Assembly (NCBI RefSeq): GCF_900143025.1
Contig: NZ_FRCT01000002.1
Location: forward strand, 62,001 to 126,000
DNA length: 64,000 nt
Origin: Ruminococcus flavefaciens
GTDB lineage: Bacteria > Bacillota > Clostridia > Oscillospirales > Ruminococcaceae
Reading direction: 5' to 3'
This document shows, piece after piece, positions 7,751 to 15,903 of this stretch (the first letter of the stretch is position 1; every line of letters starts with the position of its first letter). The notes below the pieces were generated by a model. The model made no database searches and had not been told where the DNA came from. It saw only the letters and a list, made by a program, of their open reading frames with translations. Both the position numbers and the translations under genes were made by a program.

Positions 7751-9028
7751 ATGAAAAAATTGAACTGTATCAAGCTGAAACACCGTAAAAATACGGAAAA
7801 CAGCTCTACTGTAGTTTTTCCGCTGCCTCAGAAGGTAAGGATACCTATGTCCATGACTATGGGGGCTCCGTGTCAGCCGCTTGTAAAGGTTGGCGACGAG
7901 GTCAAAGTCGGTCAGAAGATAGGTGATTCCGATGCGCCTTTCAGTGCTCCTGTTCATTCGGGAGTTTCAGGCAAGGTAACTGCTCTGACTGATTACCGCA
8001 ATGCTATGGGCGCGGTCTGTAAAATGGTCGAGGTTGAGACCGACGGACTACAGACTGTCTCTGAGGAAGTGAAACCACCTGTTATCACAGACAAGGAAAG
8101 CTTCGTCAAGGCTGTCCGTGAAAGCGGAGCCTGCGGTCTTGGAGGTGCAGGTTTTCCTACGCATATCAAGCTTAATCCTAAAAACAATATTGATACTCTC
8201 ATTATAAATGCAGCTGAATGTGAGCCGTATATTACCGCCGATTATCGTGAAATGATGGAAAATCCGCAGGATATCATCAACGGTATCAATATGGTAAAGT
8301 CTCAGCTGGGGATAAAGTCCGCAAAGCTTGCTATAGAGGCAAATAAACCCGAGGCTATAAAGAATTTCACCGAAATGGCTGAAAATGATGACACTATTGA
8401 TATCATTACACTTCCGTCAGCCTATCCTCAGGGCGCAGAAAAGGTAATTATATACAATTCCACGGGAAGAATAGTCAACGAGGGAAGCCTTCCTGCCGAT
8501 GCAGGGGTTATCGTTATGAACGTATCGACTGTGGCTTTCCTGTACAGATATATGCAGACAGGTATGCCGCTTGTCACAAGAAGGCTTACTATCGACGGAA
8601 ATGCTGTTGGTGAGCCTAAGAATGTTTCGGCTGTGATAGGTACATCATTCAGGGAGCTTCTCGAATTCTGCAAGACAGACATCGACTCGATAAAGAAGCT
8701 CATTGCAGGCGGTCCTATGATGGGAATGAGCGTTCCCGATATTGATATGCCTGTTGTAAAGACCTCAAACGCACTTCTTGCTTTCAATCATTACGATGAG
8801 CGTAAGACCTCAAGTTGTATCCGCTGCGGCAGATGTGTAAGAGTCTGCCCTCTGGGACTTATGCCTGCGGATATTGACAGAGCTTATAAGATACGCAATA
8901 TTGATGAGCTGAAACAGCTTAAAGTCATGCTTTGTATGAACTGCGGAAGCTGTACATACGTCTGTCCTGCAAACAGAAAGCTTGCAGAGACAAATCAGCT
9001 GGCTAAAGCACTTATCCCGAGAAAGTAA
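7751..9028 (+). CDS. rnfC: Rnf complex subunit C (NADH-side, 4Fe-4S protein)
   Basis: 425-residue peripheral subunit of the ferredoxin:NAD+ oxidoreductase. It carries the NADH/FMN-binding fold like complex I NuoF: the FPLPQ N-terminal domain, GACGLGGAGFPTHIKL, INAAECEPYITADYR, and an SLBB-like domain. Two ferredoxin clusters close the protein, CIRCGRCVRVCP and CMNCGSCTYVCP near residues 356-405. It faces the cytoplasm on the membrane arm. The start follows AAGGAG. It is first in the order C-D-G-E-A-B, the usual clostridial arrangement. The operon couples reduced-ferredoxin oxidation to Na+ or H+ export, giving energy to a fermenter. Confidence 0.95.
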   Translation: MKKLNCIKLKHRKNTENSSTVVFPLPQKVRIPMSMTMGAPCQPLVKVGDEVKVGQKIGDSDAPFSAPVHSGVSGKVTALTDYRNAMGAVCKMVEVETDGLQTVSEEVKPPVITDKESFVKAVRESGACGLGGAGFPTHIKLNPKNNIDTLIINAAECEPYITADYREMMENPQDIINGINMVKSQLGIKSAKLAIEANKPEAIKNFTEMAENDDTIDIITLPSAYPQGAEKVIIYNSTGRIVNEGSLPADAGVIVMNVSTVAFLYRYMQTGMPLVTRRLTIDGNAVGEPKNVSAVIGTSFRELLEFCKTDIDSIKKLIAGGPMMGMSVPDIDMPVVKTSNALLAFNHYDERKTSSCIRCGRCVRVCPLGLMPADIDRAYKIRNIDELKQLKVMLCMNCGSCTYVCPANRKLAETNQLAKALIPRK

Positions 9029-9042
9029 GGAGGCGGAGAAAC

Positions 9043-9984
9043 ATGAACAAGCTTATCGTTTCGCCGTCACCCCACGACGAAAATTACGTAAAAACATCAA
9101 ATATAATGCTGAATGTAATAATCGCCCTTCTTCCTGCATGGGGAGCTGCGATATATTTCTTCGGTATGCGTGTTATACCGCTTACGGCTGTATGTATCGG
9201 AAGCTGTATATTCTTTGAATATGTCTGCCGTGCAATGATGAAGCGTGACAATACTATCGGCGATATGTCGGCAGTTGTTACGGGATTGATACTTGCAATG
9301 AATTTACCTGTTACACTGCCTTACTGGATGGCTGTTATTGGTTCATTTGTTGCTATCGTTATTGTAAAGCAGCTTTTCGGCGGTCTGGGACAGAACTTTG
9401 CAAATCCTGCCATTACAGCACGTATCGTGCTTATGGTATCTTTCCCTTCGGCTATGACACACTGGATAAAGCCTGTAGAGTATGACTATGATGCGGTATC
9501 TTCGGCAACTCCGCTGGTGCTTGCTAAAAACGGCGGGGATATGCCCTCGTATCTTGATCTTTTCCTCGGAAAGACAGGAGGCTGTCTCGGTGAGGTATGT
9601 GCTCTCGGACTGCTTATCGGAGGTCTTTACCTTGCGGCAAGAAAGATAATATCTCTTGCTGCTCCTGTTGCATTTATCGGAAGTCTTTTCGTTTTAAGCT
9701 GGGTAAGCGGAGATGATCCTGTATATCAGATACTTGCAGGCGGCGTATTCCTCGGTGCTTTCTTCATGGCTACAGACTACGCCACAACTCCTATAACTAC
9801 AAAGGGAAAGATAGTTTTCGGACTTGGCTGCGGTATAATAACCTTTGTTATACGTCGTTTCGGTTCCTATCCCGAGGGCGTATCCTTCTCCATACTTCTT
9901 ATGAACGTTCTTACTCCGTATATTGAACAGCTCACAAGAACTAAGGTACTTGGTGCAAAGGAGGCTGAAAAGAATGAAGGATAA
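9043..9984 (+). CDS. rnfD: Rnf complex subunit D (membrane, covalent FMN)
   Basis: 313-residue integral membrane protein with about eight to nine hydrophobic segments, homologous to NqrB. The SSATPL segment near residue 157 holds the threonine to which FMN is attached by a phosphoester bond, and FMATDYATTPIT is a second family signature. The N-terminus SPSPHDENYVKTSNIML is typical. AGGAGG lies ten bases before ATG. It ends inside the start of rnfG (11-base overlap), suggesting coupled translation. Confidence 0.95.
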   Translation: MNKLIVSPSPHDENYVKTSNIMLNVIIALLPAWGAAIYFFGMRVIPLTAVCIGSCIFFEYVCRAMMKRDNTIGDMSAVVTGLILAMNLPVTLPYWMAVIGSFVAIVIVKQLFGGLGQNFANPAITARIVLMVSFPSAMTHWIKPVEYDYDAVSSATPLVLAKNGGDMPSYLDLFLGKTGGCLGEVCALGLLIGGLYLAARKIISLAAPVAFIGSLFVLSWVSGDDPVYQILAGGVFLGAFFMATDYATTPITTKGKIVFGLGCGIITFVIRRFGSYPEGVSFSILLMNVLTPYIEQLTRTKVLGAKEAEKNEG

Positions 9985-10501
9985 GATAAAGCCTACTCTT
10001 GTACTTACTGTGATTTGCGTTATTGCGTCACTTCTTCTTGTGTTTGCATATGAGCTTACGAAAGATCGTATCGCAGATCAGAAAGCTGAAAAATTCAACA
10101 GCAGTGTCGAAGCGCTTTTCGGCAAGACTGAAAGCAAGGTAGTTACACTTAAATGCGGATACGATGAAATACAGACTATCGCGGTAACTCCCGATAAAAA
10201 GACCGTTATACAGGTATGTACAGACGGCTATTCAAAGGGCGGTATCAACATACTTGTGGGTATTGACGAGAATGGCGCTGTTTCGGGTATAGAGTTTGTT
10301 TCACTTGGGGAAACTCCAGGTCTTGGCTCTAAGGTCAGAGATGAGGCTGGTTTCAGAAAGCAGTTTTACGGACTTACACAGCCTTCGGACTCTTTTGACG
10401 CTATAAGCGGTGCTACTTTTTCTTCAAAGGGTATGAAACACGCAGTTGATACTGCGCTTAAAGTATATAACGAAAACAAGGAGGCGATAATCGGTGGCTG
10501 A
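9974..10501 (+). CDS. rnfG: Rnf complex subunit G (covalent FMN)
   Basis: 175-residue subunit with one N-terminal membrane helix and an extracytoplasmic FMN-binding domain. The SGATFSSKG motif near residues 149-157 carries the threonine that covalently binds FMN, and GETPGLGSKV is conserved. The start ATG 9974 is preceded by AGGAGG (9958-9963), whereas an in-frame codon further upstream at 9923 would lie deep within rnfD. The gene overlaps both neighbours. Confidence 0.94.
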   Translation: MKDKIKPTLVLTVICVIASLLLVFAYELTKDRIADQKAEKFNSSVEALFGKTESKVVTLKCGYDEIQTIAVTPDKKTVIQVCTDGYSKGGINILVGIDENGAVSGIEFVSLGETPGLGSKVRDEAGFRKQFYGLTQPSDSFDAISGATFSSKGMKHAVDTALKVYNENKEAIIGG

Positions 10502-11168
10502 TAATAAAACTTCTCTCACTAAGGAGCTGACAAAGGGCATTATCAAGGAAAATCCTACACTTGTTATGCTGCTTGGTATGTGTCCAACTCTTGCTGTTAC
10601 CACTCAGGCTCTTAACGGTATCGGTATGGGTCTGGCTACTACATTCGTACTTCTTGGCTCAAATATCGTAATATCCGCATTAAGAAAAATTATCCCCGAT
10701 AAGGTGCGTATACCTGCGTTTATCGTAGTTATTGCAAGCTTTGTTACTCTTATCGGTTTCCTGCTTGAGGGCTTTGTGCCAAGTCTTTATGACAGTCTCG
10801 GTATTTATCTGACTCTTATCACAGTTAACTGTATAATCTTTGGCAGAGCTGAGATGTTTGCAAGCAAGAACGGTGTTATTGCTTCTGCCTGTGATGCTAT
10901 AGGTATGGGTATCGGTTTTACACTTGCACTGTTCCTCATGGGTTCTGTGCGTGAGATAATCGGCTCAGGCAAGTGGCTGGGACTTACTATCCCTGTGCTC
11001 AGTGATAATCCGATGCTGCTGTTTATAATGCCTGCGGGTGGATTTTTTACTCTCGGTGTTATAATCGCACTTGTGAATAAGCTCAGCAAGAAAAAACCTC
11101 CTCAGGAGCTTGGCTGCAGCGGCTGTCCAAATGCCGATGCCTGCGGAAAGGCAGGTGACTGCAAATGA
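10494..11168 (+). CDS. rnfE: Rnf complex subunit E
   Basis: 224-residue integral membrane protein, homologous to NqrD, with six predicted helices; a paralogue of RnfA of inverted topology. It shares the electron-carrying [2Fe-2S] site between the two half-channels: the conserved cysteine lies in MLLGMCPTLAVT. The start is GTG, eight bases inside rnfG, with AGGAGG upstream. The C-terminus has a soluble Cys-rich tail (GCSGCPNADACGKAGDC) beyond the last helix, a feature not needed for the core fold. Confidence 0.94.
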   Translation: MADNKTSLTKELTKGIIKENPTLVMLLGMCPTLAVTTQALNGIGMGLATTFVLLGSNIVISALRKIIPDKVRIPAFIVVIASFVTLIGFLLEGFVPSLYDSLGIYLTLITVNCIIFGRAEMFASKNGVIASACDAIGMGIGFTLALFLMGSVREIIGSGKWLGLTIPVLSDNPMLLFIMPAGGFFTLGVIIALVNKLSKKKPPQELGCSGCPNADACGKAGDCK

Positions 11169-11743
11169 AAACTATGCTTGTGATACTTCTTTCTGCAATG
11201 CTCACTGATAACTTCGTACTCTCAAAGTTCATGGGAATATGTCCGTTCCTTGGAGTTTCAAAGAAGCTTGACAGTGCATCGGGTATGGGAATTGCAGTTA
11301 CATTTGTTATGATATGTGCTACACTTGTTACATATCCTATCCACCATGGTATTCTTGTACCGAATGGACTTGAATACTTCGATACAGTGGTGTTTATCCT
11401 TGTTATTGCGTTATTCGTACAGCTTGTAGAGAACTTTCTGAAAAAGTGCGTTCCGTCGCTTTACAGCTCTCTTGGTGTATATTTACCGCTGATAACTACA
11501 AACTGCGCAGTGCTTGGCGTTACTGTTCTTAACATTGATAATAATTATAGTTTCGGACAGTCTATTGTAAACGCTCTTGGCGGCGGTCTTGGCTTTATGC
11601 TTGCACTTGTTATCTTCTCAGGTGTGCGCAAAAAGCTGGAATATGCAGATATTCCCGAGACCTTTAAGGGTGTTCCTGCTACACTTATTGCCGCTTCCAT
11701 TGTTTCTGTAAGCTTTATGGGCTTTTCGGGACTTTTCAGCTAA
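11165..11743 (+). CDS. rnfA: Rnf complex subunit A
   Basis: 192-residue integral membrane protein, homologous to NqrE, with six helices. The segment DNFVLSKFMGICPFLGVSKK has the conserved cysteine near the membrane centre, and PLITTNCAVLGV is the second signature. ATG overlaps the rnfE stop (ATGA), so translation is coupled. Confidence 0.95.
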   Translation: MKTMLVILLSAMLTDNFVLSKFMGICPFLGVSKKLDSASGMGIAVTFVMICATLVTYPIHHGILVPNGLEYFDTVVFILVIALFVQLVENFLKKCVPSLYSSLGVYLPLITTNCAVLGVTVLNIDNNYSFGQSIVNALGGGLGFMLALVIFSGVRKKLEYADIPETFKGVPATLIAASIVSVSFMGFSGLFS

Positions 11744-11755
11744 GGAGGTGCGCGT

Positions 11756-12550
11756 ATGACTACTTATCTTATACCTGCACTTATCCTCGGCGGCTGCGGT
11801 ATACTGGCAGGAGTACTGCTGACTGTTGCAGCTAAGGTCTTTTATGTAGAAGTCGATGAACGTATCGAAAAGATAGGGGAGGCACTTCCTCAGGCTAACT
11901 GTGGTGCCTGTGGATTTGCAGGCTGTGCTGATTATGCTTCTGCTATAATTCAGAAGGGAGCACCTACAAATCTCTGTCGTCCTGGAGGTGCTGATGCAGC
12001 AGGGAAGATAGCTGATATCCTTGGTACTGCTGCGGCTGAGGTAGTTCCTATGACCGCTGTTGTACACTGTAACGGCGATTGCAACGCAACACAGACAGCT
12101 TTTGCTTTTGATGGTGTTCAGTCATGTAAGGCTGTCAAGCGTTTCTACGGCGGCAATGGTACCTGTAAATTCGGCTGTATAGGTCTTGGAGACTGCGTTA
12201 GTGCCTGTGAGCATGAGGCTATAAAGGTCGTTAACGGTGTAGCAAAGGTCATTCCTGCACTTTGCGGTGCCTGTGGTCAGTGTGCCGCAGCCTGTCCTAA
12301 CAGTCTTATAAGTATAAAGCCCCTTGCAAAGCATATTGATGTTCTTTGCTCATCGGGCGACAACGGTAAAGCTACTAAGCTTGCCTGTAAGAACGGCTGT
12401 ATCGGCTGTAAGATATGTGAGAAAAAATGTCCCAACGGTGCGATCACAGTCAATAATTTCCATGCTTCTATCGATTACGATAAATGTACAAACTGCGGAG
12501 CCTGCAAGGATGCTTGTCCTGTAAAGGCTATACACAGCTGCGAAAAATGA
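11756..12550 (+). CDS. rnfB: Rnf complex subunit B (polyferredoxin, ferredoxin-accepting)
   Basis: 264-residue subunit with one N-terminal membrane helix and many Fe-S clusters; the electron entry point that accepts electrons from ferredoxin. After the helix comes the NCGACGFAGCADYA cluster site, then CIGLGDCVSACEHEAI, CGACGQCAAACP, CKNGCIGCKICEKKCP and CTNCGACKDACP, so several 4Fe-4S centres in the C-terminal 130 residues. AAGGAGGTG precedes ATG. Last gene of the operon, followed at once by a strong terminator. Confidence 0.95.
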   Translation: MTTYLIPALILGGCGILAGVLLTVAAKVFYVEVDERIEKIGEALPQANCGACGFAGCADYASAIIQKGAPTNLCRPGGADAAGKIADILGTAAAEVVPMTAVVHCNGDCNATQTAFAFDGVQSCKAVKRFYGGNGTCKFGCIGLGDCVSACEHEAIKVVNGVAKVIPALCGACGQCAAACPNSLISIKPLAKHIDVLCSSGDNGKATKLACKNGCIGCKICEKKCPNGAITVNNFHASIDYDKCTNCGACKDACPVKAIHSCEK

Positions 12551-12553
12551 CAA

Positions 12554-12580
12554 AAGGTCCTCGGCTAAGCTGAGGACCTT
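12554..12580 (+). terminator. Terminator of the rnf operon
   Basis: Near-perfect hairpin aaggtcctc...gaggacctt beginning four bases after the rnfB stop. Confidence 0.75.
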
Positions 12581-12596
12581 AAATATTGAAATATAC

Positions 12597-12627
12597 AAAA
12601 AAGCTTCCCGAATTGGGAAGCTTTTTC
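12597..12627. terminator. Bidirectional terminator between rnfB and tRNA-Leu
   Basis: Stem aaaaagcttccc/gggaagcttttt with loop gaatt; it gives T runs on both strands, so it can end rnf read-through and the minus-strand tRNA-Leu transcript. Confidence 0.85.
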
Positions 12628-12631
12628 AAAG

Positions 12632-12715
12632 TGCGGATAACAGGACTTGAACCTGCATGAGCTTGCGCTCATATGGACCTGAACCATACGCGTCTGCCAA
12701 TTCCGCCATATCCGC
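12632..12715 (-). tRNA. tRNA-Leu (anticodon CAG)
   Basis: Class II tRNA of 84 bases on the minus strand: acceptor GCGGATA/TATCCGC, D arm TGGCGGAATTGGCAGACGC, anticodon loop TTCAGGT (CAG), a long variable arm (gagcgcaagctc stem), T arm with GTTCAAGTCC, discriminator A. Unlike the four plus-strand tRNAs the CCA end is not encoded. Confidence 0.93.
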
Positions 12716-12792
12716 ATATATCTGATATTTTTTACACGGCACAGACTTTACCGAGGCGGACTGTTAAACCAGTTGCTCCGCAGTACCATAAT

Positions 12793-12821
12793 ATTTTATC
12801 ACAAAACTGCGAGCTTGTCAA
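12793..12821 (-). promoter_or_regulatory. Promoter of tRNA-Leu
   Basis: Minus strand TTGACA (12821-12816), spacer 17, TAAAAT (12798-12793), giving a 5' leader of about 70 bases to be processed off. Confidence 0.7.
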
Positions 12822-13156
12822 GGGTTTTCAGAAAAAAATTTGATGGGATATGCAAAGCGGTGCTTACCTTGAAAACAGGAGAGGTTGGTCGCAAATCAGG
12901 CGCGGTTGGATATCTAAAAGCCACGGATTATATATGCATCATTATCCTCAGCGCTATACATTATGGGCATAAATTTCTGATGAAAAATAAAGCAGTTAAA
13001 TTGCTTTATTCTGTAACAGGACGAATATTTTTAGCACCCTGTCTGCAATTCTGAGATGCACAATGAACTTTTAACAGTGGCTTCTCAGCACTTAATGCTT
13101 TATCATATCTGAGACATTTTCACAAGGATTTTTTCAAAAAGATATATTTTTTATTG
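12822..13156. other. Gene-free stretch between tRNA-Leu and the SPL-like gene
   Basis: No credible protein gene: open frames here lack ribosome sites and family features. One structured spot is the perfect 9-base-pair hairpin at 12986-13010 (aataaagca/tgctttatt). Its T-rich side lies on the minus strand, so it could end a small minus-strand transcript. No known RNA family was recognised. The rest is A+T-rich spacer. Confidence 0.5.
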
Positions 13157-13185
13157 TTGCACAGAACATATATTCATGCTATAAT
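13157..13185 (+). promoter_or_regulatory. Promoter of the SPL-like gene
   Basis: TTGCAC at 13157-13162, spacer 17, TATAAT at 13180-13185, 29 bases before the start codon. Confidence 0.7.
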
Positions 13186-13214
13186 GTTATTACTATATTA
13201 CAGGAGATAAAGCT

Positions 13215-14078
13215 ATGCATTTTGTTGAAGCGAAAGGGATATTGTACTCAAAAAACGGAATGAACTTGTACCGAGGCTGTACTCATGGTTGCATTTACTG
13301 CGACAGCCGCAGTAAATGCTATAATATGCCTCATGCTTTTGAGGATATCGAAGTCAAGATAAATGCGCCGCAGCTTCTTGAAAAAGCCCTGCGGTCAAAG
13401 AGAAAAAAGTGCATGATAGGTACCGGAGCGATGTGTGATCCGTATATGCCTGTTGAAGCCGAGCTGAAGCTTACGCGAAGATGTCTTGAGCTTATTGAGC
13501 GTTATCAGTTTGGTGCGGCAGTACAGACTAAATCAGACCTCATACTCAGGGATATCGATCTGCTTACATCAATAAACGAACAGCAGAAGGCAGTAGTTCA
13601 GCTGACTATGACGACATTTGACGATGAACTTTGTGGTATGATCGAGCCGAATGTTTGCAGGACGAGCAGGCGCTTTGAAGTGCTTATGGAGATAAAAAAG
13701 CGTGATATACCAACGATCGTATGGCTTACACCGTTCCTGCCGTATATCAATGACACTGAAGAAAATCTTATTGGATTGCTAAATTACTGCGCAGAAGCAG
13801 GAGTTAAAGGAATAATCAGCTTTGGTATAGGACTGACTCTGAGAGAGGGGAACAGGGAGTATTTTTACTCGGCTCTCGACAGGTATTTTAGCGGTCTGTC
13901 AGACAGATACCGCAGAGAATTCGGCTATTCCTATGTAATTCCGAGTCCTGACAGTTCACGGCTTATGGGTATAATAGATGATTTTTGTGAGAGGTACGGG
14001 ATAATGCATGATAATGACCGGTGTTTTGAGTATATGAGCGAGCTTCCCGAGAAATATGAGCAGCTTTCGTTGTTCTGA
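13215..14078 (+). CDS. SPL-family radical SAM protein
   Basis: 287-residue radical SAM protein related to spore photoproduct lyase (SplB/Rv2578c-like group). The CxxxCxxC cluster site is C22, C26 and C29 in RGCTHGCIYCD. The IGTGAMCDPYMPVE segment and VQTKSDLILRD are typical of the short SPL-like family, which is annotated only as a radical SAM protein and whose substrate is unknown. True SplB is about 340 residues and carries a conserved cysteine as final hydrogen donor; equivalence cannot be judged by eye. AGGAG precedes ATG by eight bases. It is monocistronic between its promoter and the thiamine operon's promoter. Confidence 0.8.
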   Translation: MHFVEAKGILYSKNGMNLYRGCTHGCIYCDSRSKCYNMPHAFEDIEVKINAPQLLEKALRSKRKKCMIGTGAMCDPYMPVEAELKLTRRCLELIERYQFGAAVQTKSDLILRDIDLLTSINEQQKAVVQLTMTTFDDELCGMIEPNVCRTSRRFEVLMEIKKRDIPTIVWLTPFLPYINDTEENLIGLLNYCAEAGVKGIISFGIGLTLREGNREYFYSALDRYFSGLSDRYRREFGYSYVIPSPDSSRLMGIIDDFCERYGIMHDNDRCFEYMSELPEKYEQLSLF

Positions 14079-14096
14079 TTATTTTTTGTCCGGTAC

Positions 14097-14125
14097 TTGA
14101 TTTAGCTCAAAAAGTGTGATATAAT
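14097..14125 (+). promoter_or_regulatory. Promoter of the thiamine operon
   Basis: TTGATT at 14097-14102, spacer 17, TATAAT at 14120-14125, directly upstream of the riboswitch. Confidence 0.75.
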
Positions 14126-14129
14126 ACTT

Positions 14130-14263
14130 GGTGCAGGGGAGCTTGTGGTACAGGCTGAGAGGAAGGTATTACCTTCGACCCTTCGACCTGATTTGGTTAA
14201 TGCCAGCGTAGGGAGTCCTGTTTTGTTATGTATTTTCAGGGAACTGCGCAGGCTGTTCCCTGA
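14130..14263 (+). ncRNA. TPP riboswitch (THI element) with expression hairpin
   Basis: Aptamer from about 14130 to 14217 with the family's invariant segments: CAGGGGAGC, GGCTGAGAGG, a variable hairpin (aggtattacct), ACCCTTCGACCTGATTTGGTTAATGCCAGCGTAGGGA. It binds thiamine pyrophosphate. Downstream an 8-9-base-pair hairpin, tcagggaac/gttccctga (14236-14263), followed by tttcatt looks like the terminator half of the switch. The thiS SD (GGAGGT 14274) follows it. High TPP should therefore shut off the operon early. Confidence 0.93.
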
Positions 14264-14285
14264 TTTCATTATAGGAGGTATCGGA

Positions 14286-14480
14286 ATGGTAAAGATAAAC
14301 GGAGAGCTTCTTGATAAGGACGGAAAAACTGTTTCGGAAATGCTTGCCGATATGGAAATAAGCGGTCAGCGTGTTGCTGTTGAGCTAAATGAAGAAATAG
14401 TTCCAAAAGCAAAGTACGATGAGACTGTACTCAAAGATGGTGACCATGTTGAGGTCGTTCGCTTCGTCGGAGGCGGCTGA
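14286..14480 (+). CDS. thiS: Sulfur carrier protein ThiS
   Basis: 64-residue ubiquitin-like sulfur carrier ending in VGGG, with the C-terminal Gly-Gly that is adenylated by ThiF and thiocarboxylated to deliver sulfur to the thiazole. The ATG at 14286 has AGGAGGT seven bases upstream; longer in-frame extensions run into the riboswitch and are not real. First gene of the TPP-regulated operon. Confidence 0.93.
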   Translation: MVKINGELLDKDGKTVSEMLADMEISGQRVAVELNEEIVPKAKYDETVLKDGDHVEVVRFVGGG

Positions 14481-14483
14481 TAA

Positions 14484-15119
14484 ATGATACCAACTAAAGA
14501 GGAAATGTATGCCGCTCTTGAAGAAAGACACGGCAAAGAGCTGCAAAAAAAGCTGAATGACGCATCTGTTGCAGTCTGCGGACTTGGCGGACTCGGTTCT
14601 AATATAGCTGTTGCACTTGCAAGGGCTGGGGTCGGAAGACTTCATATACTCGACTTTGACAAGGTAGATATCTCAAATCTTAACAGACAGCAGTATTTCG
14701 CCGAGCAGCTCGGAATGAGCAAGACCGATGCGCTTTATGATACCTTGAAGCGTATCGCGCCATACTGCGATATCAGAAAGGACTGTATTAAGCTTAATGA
14801 GGATAATATTCCTGAGCTTCTTGCAGATGCCGATATAATCGTTGAGGCTTTTGATAAAGCTGAACAGAAGGCTATGCTCGTAAACTGCGTGCTTGAAAAT
14901 ATGCCTGAAAAATACCTTGTATCAGGTTCGGGCATGGCGGGTATAGCTCCATCAAATATGATAACCACTAAACGCGTAACAAAGCGTTTTTATATCTGCG
15001 GTGACGGAGTGAGCGATGTTGAGGACGGAATGGGACTTGTTTCGTCAAGAGTTCTTATATGCGCAGGACATCAGGCTCATGCTGTTATAAGGATAATCGC
15101 AGGTGAATTCGATATATAA
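14484..15119 (+). CDS. thiF: ThiS adenylyltransferase ThiF
   Basis: 211-residue E1-like enzyme that activates the ThiS C-terminus with ATP. The nucleotide loop GLGGLGSNIAVALARAGVG lies near residues 33-51, followed by the Asp and the NRQQYF segment typical of the short clostridial ThiF family. The ATG starts three bases after the thiS stop. The CxxC zinc site of E. coli ThiF is not present, as is usual in this short subfamily. Confidence 0.9.
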   Translation: MIPTKEEMYAALEERHGKELQKKLNDASVAVCGLGGLGSNIAVALARAGVGRLHILDFDKVDISNLNRQQYFAEQLGMSKTDALYDTLKRIAPYCDIRKDCIKLNEDNIPELLADADIIVEAFDKAEQKAMLVNCVLENMPEKYLVSGSGMAGIAPSNMITTKRVTKRFYICGDGVSDVEDGMGLVSSRVLICAGHQAHAVIRIIAGEFDI

Positions 15120-15132
15120 GGAGTAATTGTTA

Positions 15133-15903
15133 ATGAAAGAAGATAAATTAATAATCGGAGGACATGAGTTCTCTTCACGTTTTATACTTGGTTCGGGAAA
15201 GTATTCCCTCAGTCTCATCGAGGCTGCTGTAAAATATGCGGGAGCTGAGATAATCACACTTGCTGTACGCCGTACAAACTCTAAGGAGCATGAGAATATC
15301 CTCGATTATATCCCTAAGGGAGTAACTCTTCTTCCTAATACCTCAGGTGCAAGAAATGCTGACGAAGCAGTCCGCATCGCTCGTCTTGCCCGTGAGCTCG
15401 GCTGCGGAGACTTTGTAAAGATCGAGATAATGCGCGATACAAAGTATCTTCTCCCCGATAATCAGGAGACTGTACGTGCTACAGAGATACTCGCAAAGGA
15501 AGGCTTCGTTGTAATGCCTTATATGTATCCTGATCTTAATACTGCCCGTGATCTTGTGAACGCAGGTGCAGCTTCCGTAATGCCGCTTGCTTCTCCTATA
15601 GGCTCAAACAAGGGACTTGCCACAAAGGATTTCATACAGATCCTTATAGATGAGATCGACCTGCCTATAATCGTTGATGCAGGTATCGGCAGACCTTCAC
15701 AGGCTTGTGAGGCTATGGAAATGGGAGCAGCTGCGGTAATGTCAAATACAGCTCTTGCCACAGCAGGTGATCTTCCTGTTATGGCTGAAGCTTTCAAGCA
15801 GGCGATCGAAGCAGGAAGAAAGGCTTATCTGTCAGGTCTTGGAAGAGTTCTTACAAGAGGTGCAGCACCGTCTGACACACTTACAGGTTTCCTTCACGAC
15901 TGA
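15133..15903 (+). CDS. thiG: Thiazole synthase ThiG
   Basis: 256-residue TIM-barrel enzyme that condenses DXP, ThiS-thiocarboxylate and dehydroglycine into the thiazole phosphate. Signatures: FILGSGKY near the start, an [15 protein letters not shown] segment, [15 protein letters not shown], the catalytic lysine region, and [30 protein letters not shown] 15133 is preceded by AAGGAG (15118-15123); an in-frame TTG at 15127 is too close to the SD. Confidence 0.96.
   Translation: MKEDKLIIGGHEFSSRFILGSGKYSLSLIEAAVKYAGAEIITLAVRRTNSKEHENILDYIPKGVTLLPNTSGARNADEAVRIARLARELGCGDFVKIEIMRDTKYLLPDNQETVRATEILAKEGFVVMPYMYPDLNTARDLVNAGAASVMPLASPIGSNKGLATKDFIQILIDEIDLPIIVDAGIGRPSQACEAMEMGAAAVMSNTALATAGDLPVMAEAFKQAIEAGRKAYLSGLGRVLTRGAAPSDTLTGFLHD

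Noticed and set aside
12773..13054. 93-codon frame after tRNA-Leu
   Set aside because: No SD and no family features, and it overlaps the tRNA-Leu promoter region on the other strand.
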